Part shown: piece after piece, positions 34,997 to 46,559 of the stretch
How positions within the stretch are numbered: position 1 is the first letter of the stretch
Layout of the letters: each line of letters starts with the position of its first letter
Assembly: GCA_002205965.3 (NCBI GenBank)
Contig: NADL03000156.1
Span: 62,001-126,000 of the forward strand
DNA length: 64,000 nucleotides
Reading direction: 5' to 3'
From: Kappaphycus alvarezii
Lineage: Eukaryota > Rhodophyta > Florideophyceae > Gigartinales > Solieriaceae
Made by a program: the position numbers and the translations under genes
Notes under the pieces: model-generated
Database searches by the model: none
What the model saw: only the letters and a program-made list of their open reading frames with translations
What the model was told of the DNA's origin: nothing

Positions 34997-35489
34997 ACGC
35001 CGGGCTCGCCCGCTGTCGCATGGCAGTTTGCAACTCCATTCTGTCAGACTCATCGAGTTCCTCCAAAATTTCATCGATTCTTTCTACAGTCTCCAGCAAC
35101 AAATCCGAAAGCTCCTGCGACCGAACCGGCTCTTCAGTACGTGCGGTACGTCCATTATCTGTTATAAGTCGGCTGTTTGCATCCTGCAACTCAGGGCGGC
35201 GTGGACGTGGTAGGCGGAATCTGGGCGGAGATTCTCCCATAGCGCAACAGGAAAACCCATTTGAACGAGGAGTGCACCGCGAGACGCGGCAGTTGGACAC
35301 AGGAGTTCTACGGCAAGTAGTGCGGACCACTGAAAAATTGTTTGTACATGCGCAGGGGCACCTTACCCGTGTTGGAGATGGGACAGAGGGAAAGGTGTTA
35401 GTTATGTTAGTAGTGGTGGCAAGGGTGGCAGACGGGCAGAGTAGAAACATGAGGGGAAGAAAAAGGAAGAGAGTGCAAGCGCGATGCAT
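34929..35489 (-). CDS. Hypothetical secreted or membrane-entering protein, 186 aa
   Basis: A single open frame from ATG 35489 to the stop at 34929. The first 24 residues look like a signal peptide (MHRACTLFLFLPLMFLLCPS). Then comes a Thr/Ser/Cys-rich part with paired cysteines, a Pro/Arg-rich stretch (PRFRLPRPRRPEL), and an acidic coiled-coil-like helix (LLLETVERIDEILEELDESD). The opposite strand is also open (35020-35643), but its composition is less protein-like. The frame opens 38 codons further upstream after a stop. The locus is richer in G+C than its surroundings. No relative was recognised; it could be a transposon ORF. Confidence 0.35.
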   Translation of the reverse strand: MHRACTLFLFLPLMFLLCPSATLATTTNITNTFPSVPSPTRVRCPCACTNNFSVVRTTCRRTPVSNCRVSRCTPRSNGFSCCAMGESPPRFRLPRPRRPELQDANSRLITDNGRTARTEEPVRSQELSDLLLETVERIDEILEELDESDRMELQTAMRQRASPAFRQFAQASQETLLFVVSNLVLN

Positions 35490-35882
35490 GCTGACGGGGA
35501 TGGGGGTTGCAGGGCTGTCGACAACACGCTGGCTGATATGGTCAAGCGATTGGAACTGTATTGTGCAAATGCTGTTTATATGGACTAGGGTCGGTCAGTG
35601 CATTCCGATAGGTGCAGTATGGCGAGATATCTGGAAGCGATAATTTGCGCGGTGAAAGAGAGGCGGCAAATGAACCGCCAGTGTAAGTCTCGTTCGTGGA
35701 TGTTTCATTTGCCACAACCTTTGCCAGTTTGAAGGCTATGAGCAAGAGCCTTGAAAGGCTTTGAAAGACCGTAAGCTGGATAGGTTGTCTGCTTGGGACA
35801 TTTAGTCCTGAAACTGTTCTGTACTTCTTTTCGTATTAAATATGAAAACTCAATAATACAGTATAGTGTGTAGTGTGTCATA

Positions 35883-36713
35883 GGGGGGAAATTTTGGGGT
35901 TATTTTAATGCATGGAAGATGTGCTCATAGTGTGATGTTTGAGCACACCAGATGGTTATCTAACCTTTCCACTAGAAAATGGGGGATGATATTGATATTT
36001 ACTCATTGGCGTACACCAAAGACAGCAGTCCCCTGAGAATGCAAAAAGAACAATCGCAGAAAGCCTCGACTGAATTGCATACTGCAAGGTCTACACAACA
36101 TGCCTGCCCCACGCATTTCATTCCATTGCGAAGCGTGTGCAGTACTTGAATATGAAACAGGAGAATATTGCCTGGATTGGTGAGCCGGTGGGATTTTGCA
36201 TTGGCTCACCCTGTTGCCGTAGTATGATTGCACTACCGGACAGAGTGCAGTACTTCCTAAGTGCTTCAGTACGTGGTTAATGTCATTGATTATTGACTAC
36301 GTAGTGGAGTACTTTAATACTGGAGTACTTTAACACCTCAGATGCGTAAAGTATTTTTTACTATTATCTTTTCAGTATGTATTTTAAACCTATGTGATAC
36401 AGATCGTACGTTGCTGTCGTTTTCTCATTAGTGCCAGTAATAGCGGCTGTAATGATTAATACAGGGGGGGTAACCTTTTAATGTGTTCAAAAACCTGAAC
36501 CGTACATGAAGTAGGTTACACTAGACTAAATGACGTAAAACAAAACAAAATATCAATCACAAGGGTTCTCTCGCGTTCTATAGTCCCCCTGAAATCACTG
36601 ATACCAAGGCAGTGAGATTATGATTTGGCAGGTGGACCAATGGGGACTCAGTTAACATAAATTACAACCGACCACATCCTCCACTACATCAAAAAACCCA
36701 AAAATACCCCCCT
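35883..36713 (+). mobile_element. Short element with TIR2 terminal inverted repeats
   Basis: The left end GGGGGGAAATTTTGGGGTTA, TTTTAATGCATGGAAGATGT is inverted at the right end. Read on the minus strand the right end is GGGGGGTATTTTTGGGTTTT, then TTGATGTAGTGGAGGATGTG and GTCGGTTGTAAT. The distance between tips is about 830 bp. The interior has only short frames (36003-36233 minus) and several TACTGTA-type motifs, so it looks non-autonomous. Matching ends occur at 17.7, 43.4, 43.6 and 47.7 kb. Confidence 0.65.
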
Positions 36714-36836
36714 CAGTTGATTGATGACCATCGTTTTGTCGAGAAACAGCACAGAAAAAAAGAAAACTGCAAAGGATTCATCGTACCGGTTCTGTACTGA
36801 TCCCATTGTAGTTCGACCGCACACTTGCGTGGCATG

Positions 36837-37226
36837 ATGTGCTGAGGGATCATCGATGCAGACACTGTTGCCTTTGTGACTGTGAACATAGCAGAACAGG
36901 TTGTGCTTCTGACCATTGAAGACATATGTTTATTTCATGGAGCAGATGGGCAGTTTACTGCAAATACTTCTGTTGATAAACATGAACCTACAGGGGCCTA
37001 AACACTGCAAGCACTGAAAGAAATCGTAGCTGTTTACTGGTACTGCCCTTTTTTTATTGACAAAGAAGAGATTGGGCATGGAGAGTCGTTGACCCTTTTA
37101 AGATCCTGTTAACCCAGCTGCAGCTGCACAACATTCGAGCTCATGGGTGCCAGCAGCCTGACCAATCACATCATTGAAATGGTGGCTTTCGATCTCACTG
37201 TACTGCAATACAAAGCACAACTGTAA
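36837..37226 (+). pseudogene. Broken coding region, unknown family
   Basis: One plus frame reads IIDADTVAFVTVNIAEQVVL, LTIEDICLFHGADGQFTANT, then ALKEIVAVYWYCPFFIDKEE and SSLTNHIIEMVAFDLTVLQY. It has in-frame stops near 36999 and 37110 and the final stop near 37224. Just upstream (36718-36815) another frame reads QLIDDHRFVEKQHRKKENCK. It directly follows the right tip of the TIR2 element. No family was recognised. Confidence 0.35.
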
Positions 37227-37933
37227 TATTCTGACAAACACAGCACACTGAGACAGAAATGAATCCATTAAAACTCAGCGGGAATGCCTTGGCTTCTAGC
37301 GTATATTTAGGTGATATTTATAAAGTGGCAAATGCCACGGAAGCCACTGCATTCTCTCAATGGAGTTTAATTTTGCACTGCGCCATTCTGTACTTGCATA
37401 CTTATAATTTGCATCGGAATATACAGTAGTCAATAAAGAGGCTTGTGTACCGAATGGCAGAGTAAGTCCTCGTGAACGAATTGGGAATCAACTGTCAGAT
37501 AGAAGACGTAAACAGTTGTTGTCATCGTAATGAGTGGAAGCCAATCAGTCAGACACAACTTTCAGTAGTTTTGTATGACATTTCAACCTCGACTTACCGA
37601 ATTAAATGCAGAATTACACAATATACATTGCTGTAAGCTATATGCGTCATACATTTCGGGTCACTAATGATTTCTTGAGATCTTCTGAGACCATTTGACC
37701 CTTGTCTCGAATTCAGGTATCATACAGTATGAACTTTATTATTTGCCAGAGACGAGAGGTACTTAGTGGTTCCTCATATTACTGTATAGGACTGATTTTC
37801 TTGGCCCTTTCGAGAAGTGTGTGCCTTTTTTTAGAAGAATCTTTATGGTTTTGTCTGTGGCTAATTTTCCGCGTCTTCAGTGTAAAGGTTAACAGCTTTT
37901 CGGCGAATAGCACAACGGGAACTATGAAGCAGT

Positions 37934-38260
37934 ATGCTGGTTCCACCGCTATTCGGCCAGTTATTTAGTCATTTATTGTCCAGAGGAAACTATTCGATGC
38001 AGAGAGAAAAATTACATTGCCAGCGGAAACACTTTGGCCACCTCGTTGAATTGTTGGAGTCCAGTCGTCGATCGAGCGGGCAAGTTTTTCAGTATTCGAA
38101 TTTAGTTGATAAAGCCTTAAATCGTTGCAAAAAATTTTATAATGTTATTGCAGAAAAGAAAATAATTAGAGGATCATTAGTGCGGAACAGGTCCTTTCTG
38201 CCTTTTTTCTTAAAAATCGGGCTGCAGGTGATTTTGCTTCGACGAATGGTTGATCTGTAA
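37934..38260 (+). CDS. Hypothetical ORF, 108 aa
   Basis: An open frame with balanced composition: HCQRKHFGHLVELLESSRRS, QVFQYSNLVDKALNRCKKFY, VIAEKKIIRGSLVRNRSFLP. The preceding frame (37702-37968) overlaps and is hydrophobic. It may be an exon of a spliced gene, since the sequence before ATG ends in TTTTCGGCGAATAG. No domain was recognised. Confidence 0.3.
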   Translation: MLVPPLFGQLFSHLLSRGNYSMQREKLHCQRKHFGHLVELLESSRRSSGQVFQYSNLVDKALNRCKKFYNVIAEKKIIRGSLVRNRSFLPFFLKIGLQVILLRRMVDL

Positions 38261-39477
38261 TACGCAAATAATGTTTTGAAGATTATCGATCGGAGATTAT
38301 TCATAGTATTCTTTGGTGGAGTATTAATGACGGGAGAGGAAACAAACAAAATGGTGATCACTGCAAGGAAAATTCTTAAATATACTATCGCACTTCAAAA
38401 TGTATGACACATTTGGCACACAGCAAGGTTTCTGGAGGAATTTCACATTAAGCCTGATAAGCCTAGCTTATATTAATTTAAACTATAGTAACCGTTACGC
38501 TTGAAGGGTTGGCATCCCGCTTATTGCGGCAACACTAAGTTTTTACTTCTTCTATCTGATTAATGATTCTGAATTCACTGTCTTGAACTTGCCCTGCCAC
38601 TCGGTACGAAAGCTCCTATATGTATATTTAATATTCAATACAAAATAAACGCATGTCCAGTATAGGACAGTGTAAATTTTACTATCATAAAATTGAAAAT
38701 CTAGTGTCCAGATGAAAAATGTACTCATATGGGTCCGAATGTATTCATATGAGTATGTATCTCTAAGTGCTAGATTTTATCGAAAATATTATTGAATGAA
38801 ACTATTCGCACTGCTAAGGAACAAACCGTTCAAAGAAAGAGGTTTAAACCTCGAATTTTCGCTATGGCAAAAAGAAATTCTGTCAATATTATAGTGCAAT
38901 CGCGGGCCAGAAATTGACAGTTGAAGTGGAAGAAAACCCGTATGCTACGTGGGCAGTCAGTCGAGACTTCCGTGAAATTTATACTAGTTAAACTGGAACA
39001 AAGACTAGTATGGGGAAAATTGCACACAATTGCAACAGTTTTTCATTTACTAATTCTGTGCACGTACTGTACAATTTTAACTTAAGTGGCTACTAAACTT
39101 TGGACAAGGATATGTAGTTTGGAGTTATTTTGGTAAACTTACAGTAGTTTTACTCCGGGTTTGTGTATTTAAGGGATGAGCCCAGGCTGACTCCAAGCAG
39201 ATTCTAAACTAAGTACGCCCGACGCCGGATATGAACCGTCTGGAAAGAACCTGTTCCTAAAAAGAGGGACACGTCTTCTCTTTTTGCTGTCTGTTCAGAG
39301 TTTGGCTCGGTTCCTCTTTTTCCCCTTCTCCCTTTACCCCATTTGCGGTGATTACCAAACCCGTCTTTGCAACTTAACCGTCCTGTAGAAGACCTGCAGC
39401 TAGGGGGATACAACTACAATTTGATCTGGTCTGTTCGAGGTGTTCTTGATTCCCTTTCACCCTCCCCCTTCACTTCC
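38261..39477. other. No gene recognised
   Basis: A+T-rich, with a short direct repeat ATGTACTCATATGGGT/ATGTATTCATATGAGT near 38720. Frames at 38830-39027 and 39204-39413 (minus) are unmatched. The right end may contain flanking sequence of the solo LTR. Confidence 0.3.
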
Positions 39478-39940
39478 TCACTGTAAATACCTTAGTTTTA
39501 CAGGTATTACTAATAAAGAGAAGGAGGAGAAGGAGCGAAGGAGTGAGAAAACAAGGGATAGAGAGAGAGCGAGCGAGAAAGAAGAGAGAGAGAATGAGTG
39601 AGGGACCACAAAATAGAGTTGAGAGGAGAGAAGGTGATCAAGGACTTTACTCATACGGAACATGGAGGAAGACCAGGGTTTAAACAGACCTCAAGGCGAG
39701 CCCAATAGTGCCTCTAGACGATCGTATGAAGTTTCCAGAAGCCAGATATGCGACAGTGGAAGGCTAACCCCAAACCAGCCTGAGCTGATCTACAGAAGAT
39801 CAGCTCAAGCTTGCAGCACTGTACACTGCATAAACGTAACGGTAAATTTCTAGGTTTTACAATAAACTATAGTGATTTCTGTAAGCCTCTACACTAACTG
39901 TAAGCAGCCAGGAAAGGCAACAGAAGTTAATTACACTAAC
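39478..39940 (-). repeat. Solo LTR of the 7.5-14.0 kb copia family
   Basis: Read on the minus strand it gives TGTAATTAACTTCTGTTGCC, then TTTATTGTAAAACCTAGAAA, GATCAGCTCAGGCTGG, GAGGTCTGTTTAAACCC, CTTCCTCCATGTTCCG and a CTCTCT-rich tail. This is the landmark order of 7532-8045 and 13535-14048. No pol remnant of this family is attached on either side, so it is most simply a solo LTR. Confidence 0.75.
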
Positions 39941-42900
39941 AGTCACTCCCTTTCTTATGCTTTTGTTTCTTTTGTGTGTGTTGGATCCCGAGACCAGTAA
40001 GAGTTCCGTCACCGGATGCCTTGATTGTAGATCGCGGAGCGGAGCTGATGTAGCCTGATAGCTACTCTTTCGTACCCAACGTTTCGGCGTTACCATGGCC
40101 CTTGACGATTAGTAATGACTGCCCTCGTTTCAAGTAATGACCGTCGAGCGGAGACTCCTGACAACTCTCAAGTTGACACTGTATAAGACGCGTTGCAGCG
40201 CTATTCATCCCCCGGAAACCGATCAGTTTACTTATTTGCGACCCGTAGTTGTGCTATTGCGCCAACGCAATCGACGGGTTTCCGCGTCGACACTCTACCA
40301 CCCACTTACTTTATGGCATTGAGCTGCCCCATATTCGCAAGGCCTAGGTTCCGCAAGAAAGAGATAAACCGATCGCACCGTGTATTGCACCGTCTCTTGT
40401 CTATGTTGATGCTTTCATTTCCCAAGGTACTGGTACAAACCTCGCTGGAGAAGCCGGAGTTGGATTGCTCTACAACATCAACAAAATTTATCAACAAATG
40501 ACGAATCCAAATGACCCACGTCAACAGCCCAAAAACTTCTTTAACACTTTTGTAATCCCTTTACATCGGAAGCTGATTATTTGCGATTTATAAATTCTCT
40601 TACAAGAAGAGCACAAATCAGTGGAACCATTTTCAGCATCCAATTTGACATATATATCGGACAATCAGATCTTTGTCTCAAGATAGCGATATATTGAGGA
40701 CTGAAAAGGACATGTCAGCTTTTCCTTTGTCAAAATTAAGCCGGAAGAAGCATTTGGAGGTGACACAGCAAAGGTACAATTAAATGAGGACGTCTGTCGC
40801 CGAGGTCGATCTACCGAACTATTAACTTTCAAAAGAATAAACTCAGTATATAAATCGAATTAACGGAGCAGGATTAGTATACAATAATTTCATTTCAAAA
40901 ACTTGTACCAATCAAGAGTTAGTATTACCTTTGAATAGATAAGGGGACCATCGGCCATGGAAGGTAATTGGTACAGCAGGTGACGCGCATATTCGAGTCC
41001 ATATCGCGTATGGGAATCCACGTTTGTTTTTTCTTTATATTAAATCCCTCGGCCATTTCTCCATAACTTACGAACTTTCAAACCGTAAAATCGCTAATGG
41101 TGGGAGTACTTATGCAAAGGTTTAGTAATTCATATAGTTTTCTGGAGTTCTGGTATAGCTCCACAGATTCGAGGCCAGTATAGCAGGGAATACTTTTGGA
41201 TTCTACAATATACATGCATATAAATTCCATTGGCAATTTTTAGAAAAGTAACTTCGAGAAAATCTTTTCGAGTCACTAGTCTCATGTATAAATTTCTGTA
41301 GCTATATCGAAGCTGTAGGAACTAACGGAGGATAATCTCTAGTCAATATATTCTTTGATGCCAAAAGCGGCATAGCAGGTCAGATGTTTCGCCATTGGAG
41401 GGAATTCGCAATTATAAAAACATGTCAATCTAGACTAAAAAGGGTAAAACGGATGTCAGAAGGACTCCTGCAATATGTTCCAATGGACCATATGCCTAAA
41501 ATGAATTTGATATGAATATTGGAAGCTGCAGCATCAAGTGCATTGTATTGAACTTGGAGATTGTTTGTAGACATCTACAAGCAGAAATCGGAGTCACGAG
41601 AATAGTTTCTCTTATGGTCTTTCTATTTTTTTGCGTTACAGATATTTGGTATCAACCAAAAGACTTTTTTATGAAGAATCTTTATCTTGATTCTGTATCT
41701 AGAGAAAAGAACTTTTCACCTATGGTCTGGGGTTTACTGGTGTCACGTTAAATGCAACAAACCATTTTCTATGACTTTCTTGTCAGGACTGAAACCTTTT
41801 AGGCTCTTTGATCGTATTTGTATGGTACATAAGAGTACATAGAGCCGTTTATCTCTGATGACTGTGCTATGTATTGATAGAGAAAGAATATATCTTGTCA
41901 GTACCTTCGTCGCGATACTTCAGTTGAAATCTTTCAGATATCTTGTTAAAGATCTACTGGCAATGGTACAGTGCTTCTTGAAATTGGTCATCTAAATCTA
42001 GAGGTATACAGTGGATGTAAAGAAATATATTCGAATGCTTACAGGCATATTAGATACAGACAGGATGATATTGGCCTGCAGAGGAAATAAGAAATCAGTA
42101 ATTTGGCTGTGACAACTCATCAAAAATTGCTTTTAATTTGATTTTTTTCGTGACTGCTGTACAATGGCTTGATATTTGCAAAAAACATATGTCTTAAAAA
42201 TTCTTATGCAAGAAATGTAGAGAAACTCATCGAAAATTCGTTCCATGCAGGTAACCTCTGCAGATTTTGACATTTATCTTCCGGAGCTCTATTTTTCGTC
42301 ATTAAATTAGGACCCTAGAATTCCCAGAGCACCAACAATGACAAGGCCTGAAGGATACATATGGGCTCTGCATAAAGCAACTTTTCATGCAGATGCAAAA
42401 TTGCGAAACCTGACAAGAAGTCCAAATTTATAAGTACTTACAGATGAGCAAAAACAGTTATGAAATGCCATTCAACAAAGAGAGCAGTTGGTTTGAAAAT
42501 CACTTAAGCAATATATACCTCTGCGACAGGATCATTATGCGAAATATTACTCAATATTTATGTCACTTGTTCACTCTTACATACTTTGCAGGCCGAATGA
42601 GTAAAAGTAATGATTCCTTGAATATAAACGCATGTATTTCTTGTTCGCGTCGCTTGACTTGCGGGTTTAGGATACCTCTCTATAGCGTTATTTTCCTTTA
42701 TGATTGTTTAGTGAAATAAACCGTCTGATAATTTTGAAGTGGGGACGCTAGGCAAACTGAGGTAGGGGCTGCTGCAGAAATAGCAATCATCCTGAAGGAT
42801 TTTTTGATCTCCTGTGGCACAGCGAGAGTCGTGCACACGATTTCTTTTCCCATTGTGTACATTAGGGTCCATTACGCCGCACCAGTAGTTAGGACGTGCG

Positions 42901-43351
42901 CAGTCCACAGTAGATACTGAACGCATTAAACTTGTTCTTACTGACGTGGTTAAGGAGGTTTAAACTAGTTCTGAAGTTACAGAGGGTGTCAGTGGTCAAG
43001 AATTCAGCCTATCATTGAATAATTTTAAATAACAAATCTAGGTATTTTCGAAAAGTTATTTGTACTCACATGTGTACATTTTCTTGTCTTTTGGACATTG
43101 CTGGTCGCAGTTCAATTTGCCACTTCATGAACATCACATAAACACTTGCTACAGGTTGAGCCATGTCCGCTGAGCTACTGTGGATGCATTTCTCTCACAG
43201 CGTGCTGTGGTTTCGTTGCTGGCGCTCCCGTCGGTTAATGTTTCATATCATTACCCACAAGCTCATCTATGTCAACCCAAAACCCCATAAATAAATACAA
43301 GAACTTGTTAGGGTAATTTCAGAGGTATTACTGGGCACCCTGTAGGATATT
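39941..43351. other. No gene firmly recognised
   Basis: Short frames only. Overlapping frames at 40137-40524 on both strands are G+C richer. A plus-strand frame at 41512-41751 (IVCRHLQAEIGVTRIVSLMV) and the A+T-rich stretch after it look like eroded coding sequence, but no motif is convincing. A frame at 42444-42719 is also unmatched. Confidence 0.3.
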
Positions 43352-43408
43352 CCGGACCACAACCGACCATATTTTTCAAATATTAAATCACCCCACATTT
43401 TCCCCCAA
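43352..43408 (-). repeat. Terminal repeat TIR2, reverse copy
   Basis: Minus strand: GGGGGAAAATGTGGGGTGAT, TTAATATTTGAAAAATATGG, TCGGTTGTGGTCCGG. The tip faces right, toward the forward TIR2 copy 142 bp away. Confidence 0.6.
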
Positions 43409-43549
43409 ATACAAGAACTAAACGCTGTTGGGAAAAAGAACCCACATGAGTAAAACAAACGGTACATTAAGCGCAGTTGGATACTCTCAAACTCAGTCAC
43501 ATCGTTGACTGTGTTTAGTAGAAAGACGGTAGCGACATGTTCCGAAAGT

Positions 43550-43640
43550 GGGAAAATGTTGGGTTATTTTAATGCATGGAAGATGTGGTCGGTTATATCC
43601 ACGCGGCTAATGCGTTATGCGGGACAAGTCGTCGCTGTTG
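43550..43640 (+). repeat. Terminal repeat TIR2, forward copy
   Basis: GGGAAAATGTTGGGTTATTT, TAATGCATGGAAGATGTGGT, CGGTTATATCCACGCGGCTA, ATGCGTTATGCGGGACAAGT. The block TCGGTTATATCCACG..GCTAATRCGTTATG recurs at 47993-48035. Confidence 0.7.
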
Positions 43641-44756
43641 CAGTCAGCAAGAACACTAATATTCTGCCGGGTAGCATGTTTCTCTTTTTTTAGCGCAGGG
43701 ATGAACCAGTTTACTCAATTGTGCAATTAATTTCGGAGACTGAAATCGCCACGCGCCGCTACGTGATGGATTCAACTGTTATGTTGACTGGTAAAGTGTG
43801 CACTGCTCGCCCTACAGTACTAAGGCAATGAGTAAGTATCAGCGCACACTCTACTTCATGAGTAAATATCTATTACTCTAACGAATTACAGGCACGAAGG
43901 CAGCAGAAGGCTAGGCTTTTGTACTTCTCGTTTGATGAGGATGACCTGCGGTGCGCACCCTAGGTGTAGACCAAAGTAGATGTTTTGACGTCATAACCCA
44001 TACGCAACAGTTTACGTCCCTGTTCTACCTCACATGCATTTTTCAGCTGGAATTATTCACGAGGAGTGATACCAGGCTGTCACCTTCTTCAGGTTGACTG
44101 TACAGTACAGTATAGCGAAATCTACAAAATATGTAACAATTTCCGAGACGGGTCTAAAAGATAATTCAATAAAGCATCCAGAAGATAGCCGTGATAGAGT
44201 TGTGGACGCGAGTCAACGGCTTCAATGCAGGACTAAGATATCGCATTGTACTGTAGCAACAGTAATCAGTAATTGGAAACCCTAAGTGTCAAAAATATTT
44301 ATTCAAACGGTCAAGTAACTGTGCTGATTAATAAATTGTCCATAACTTGATTGACCGAGAGTTGAAACCCTGGACATATACATTACTGTACATGTCCTGT
44401 ACAGTACTCCTTGTGTAATACAGGTAGTCAGCAATGGTACTCCTCTTTGGCGTGGATCGAAAGTGCATGGTTGTAGAAAGTCGGCTCTTTTCGGCTTTTG
44501 CTTGTCAACGCGGGGAGGCAGTGCAGTTGGCATCTTTTTTGTGGCTGGCCATCTGTGGTAGATATTATTGAGACAGCTCTCTATTGTCACGCGTTCTCCA
44601 CCGTGGGGTTTTATTTTGACGGCTTGCTAGTAAATATTTATAACCGTATTGACCCCTCAAAGAAATAAATAAATGCGTATTGTACAGTACTGTACAGTTC
44701 TACTGTACTCTCGGCATGAACTCTACGGACAGAAAATCTTTACGAGTCTTAGGTAA
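43641..44756. other. No gene recognised; rich in TACTGTA/TACAGTA motifs
   Basis: Several palindromic clusters such as CTGTACAGTACAGTATAG (about 44098) and TGTACAGTACTGTACAGTTC (about 44680). It may be the interior of the element bounded by the TIR2 end at 43550. Open frames at 44094-44285 and 44303-44590 are unmatched. Confidence 0.35.
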
Positions 44757-44795
44757 TTATTTTTATTATTATTATTATTATTTATTATTATCATT
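44757..44795 (+). repeat. TTA microsatellite
   Basis: About ten TTA/TTT units in TTATTTTTATTATTATTATT and its continuation. Simple sequence. Confidence 0.9.
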
Positions 44796-45599
44796 ACAAT
44801 CCAAAAGCGCAGTTGAAATTGATTTGGCATTTCTGTACAGTAAAAGCACCTCGGGAAAAGGGTTTTTGGAGTTCTGGCCAATCCAGTACGTAGAACAACA
44901 GATTCTGAAGGTCTATTGATTAGCAAAATCAGTCTCGACGTGTATCTGTCATTTCGGCAAGTAGGGGGTGGTCGCATCGCAGAATCATGCCGGAGAAACT
45001 CTAGCAGTCAAATCAGAAGACTGCACTTGTTACCAAAATAGGCTTGTCGCTTTTCGCGCCGCACACCACCTAGCAGTTGCAACTGGACGTCGCTACGTGG
45101 GTGAGCGATATTGCCCGCCATTTGACTGAGAGTATCAAAGCAGATCAAAGGAAATGCTGATAAAGTCCTCTTTCAAACAACGGCGGCAGTTTCGGTATCT
45201 ATAAATGATCGTCCACTGGCTGCTCTATAGCTCGTCTACTAAGATGTGACCATAACGCGCTGCCGATCTCGTCGTATATAAGCTTTCATCCGCTACGCTT
45301 TATCCCTCGGGGACAACTCGCGTTACCTACGGAAAACTCATCATTTGGAGGCTAGCATCCGGCGGCGTTCGCCGTCTTCAGGGACCTCTTGAGAACTGCC
45401 GCCAAGCGCGCCATGAACCCGTTCCCAAGCTGCGAAGTGTTCGTTCACGCCGATACTCCACAGTGACAGAAACTTTCAATGCTTTGTGTTGGCGTGTTGT
45501 CCTCCCCTGTGCATACTAGTATATTGGGGTGCCACCTGCTCCTGCCGCGACATGTCACATACACAGACCTGCCCCATCTAGATTTCGGAAAAAAGCCGT

Positions 45600-45648
45600 C
45601 CGGCATCCCTAATCACTAAGGCATCCCAATTTCCCCCCTTTCACGTGC
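45600..45648 (-). repeat. Terminal repeat resembling TIR2
   Basis: Minus strand: GGGGGGAAATTGGGATGCCT, TAGTGATTAGGGATGCCGGA. It has the same tip design as TIR2 with a diverged body. It could be the right end of an element starting at 43550 (about 2.1 kb), but the match is weak. Confidence 0.35.
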
Positions 45649-46077
45649 ATGTACACAATCCTTCCGGGCCTCATTGAATCTTCCGGGAGCAAAGGAATAG
45701 GTCCCCTGTCCCCTCACACAATGTTTTCAGACTGTGTATTTCATCCGACATTTCTCGGCATGATCCAAATTTTGTTTACGGGGTCTGACTTTTATCACTC
45801 CTGACTGACTAAACTGAAAACCTCAGACTTGCGGAATATGGTCAAAATTTTCATTTGTATTCACTTGATCGGATCAAAATGTGAGATCGAGAGAAGTCGC
45901 AGTCGGTGGTGGAAAACGCCGGTGGACAATAAATCTGTCTGCTGTTTGCGGCAACATCGAGCCAAGTTAAGAGGGTCGAGACATAGATCAGCAGCTCAAG
46001 TAAATCAACCTGTTCATCCCAGACAAAACCATTCCTAGCTTTCCACAGCTTGTTCGGCGTTGCGGAAGACTGGAGAC

Positions 46078-46423
46078 GGTGAAAAGTTTGGGTGTTTTAC
46101 TCTTGGAAGATATATCCGATCTATCCCATAGTTTTCCAGACAACCACAATCGACTCAAAGGTATGCTGACCTGAAGACAGTATACTGACCTGAAGACAGT
46201 ATAGCTGTTCAGCTACAGCTCTAGTTTGACGCGCTAGACCCCTGCAGTGATTTCGGCGCACTCGTCAGAATCAGAAGTGCGCTTGTGGCAACGCTTGTGG
46301 CAAGAACCAGCGCACCCGTCAGCATTCTACCCATCTGAGGCTGCTTGCTTCCGCGTGTACTGCGCATCTACTCAATCCGATCGAATATATCTTCCAAGAG
46401 TAAAACACCCAAACTTTCCCCCT
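46078..46423 (+). mobile_element. MITE-like element with TIR1 ends
   Basis: The left end GAAAAGTTTGGGTGTTTTAC, TCTTGGAAGATATATCCGAT is inverted at the right end: ATCGAATATATCTTCCAAGA, GTAAAACACCCAAACTTTCC, CCC. It is about 345 bp in all. After the left TIR comes TATCCCATAGTTTTCCAGAC, AACCACAATCGACTCAAA, as in other TIR1 copies. The interior has a direct duplication of TATACTGACCTGAAGACAG-type units (46158-46203) and of CGCTTGTGGCAA (46271, 46283). It has no coding capacity. Confidence 0.7.
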
Positions 46424-46559
46424 CAATCCTATTGACCATTATCGACTCATATGTACGGGTTAGGTGTCCGGAAACTTTGGACATCCTCAGCGACCACCTT
46501 ATCCACCGGAGGTACGGCTCTCAGCAGATAGACAGAGGCGATCACCGGTTCATTCCATT

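Noticed and set aside
35020..35643. 207-codon plus-strand ORF
   Set aside because: Antisense to the more plausible minus-strand ORF, with a Ser-run and Arg-rich composition typical of a shadow frame.
41512..42720. Possible further copia RT/RNase H remnant
   Set aside because: A few words such as VIWL.QLI resemble RNase H, but no ordered series of motifs could be shown.
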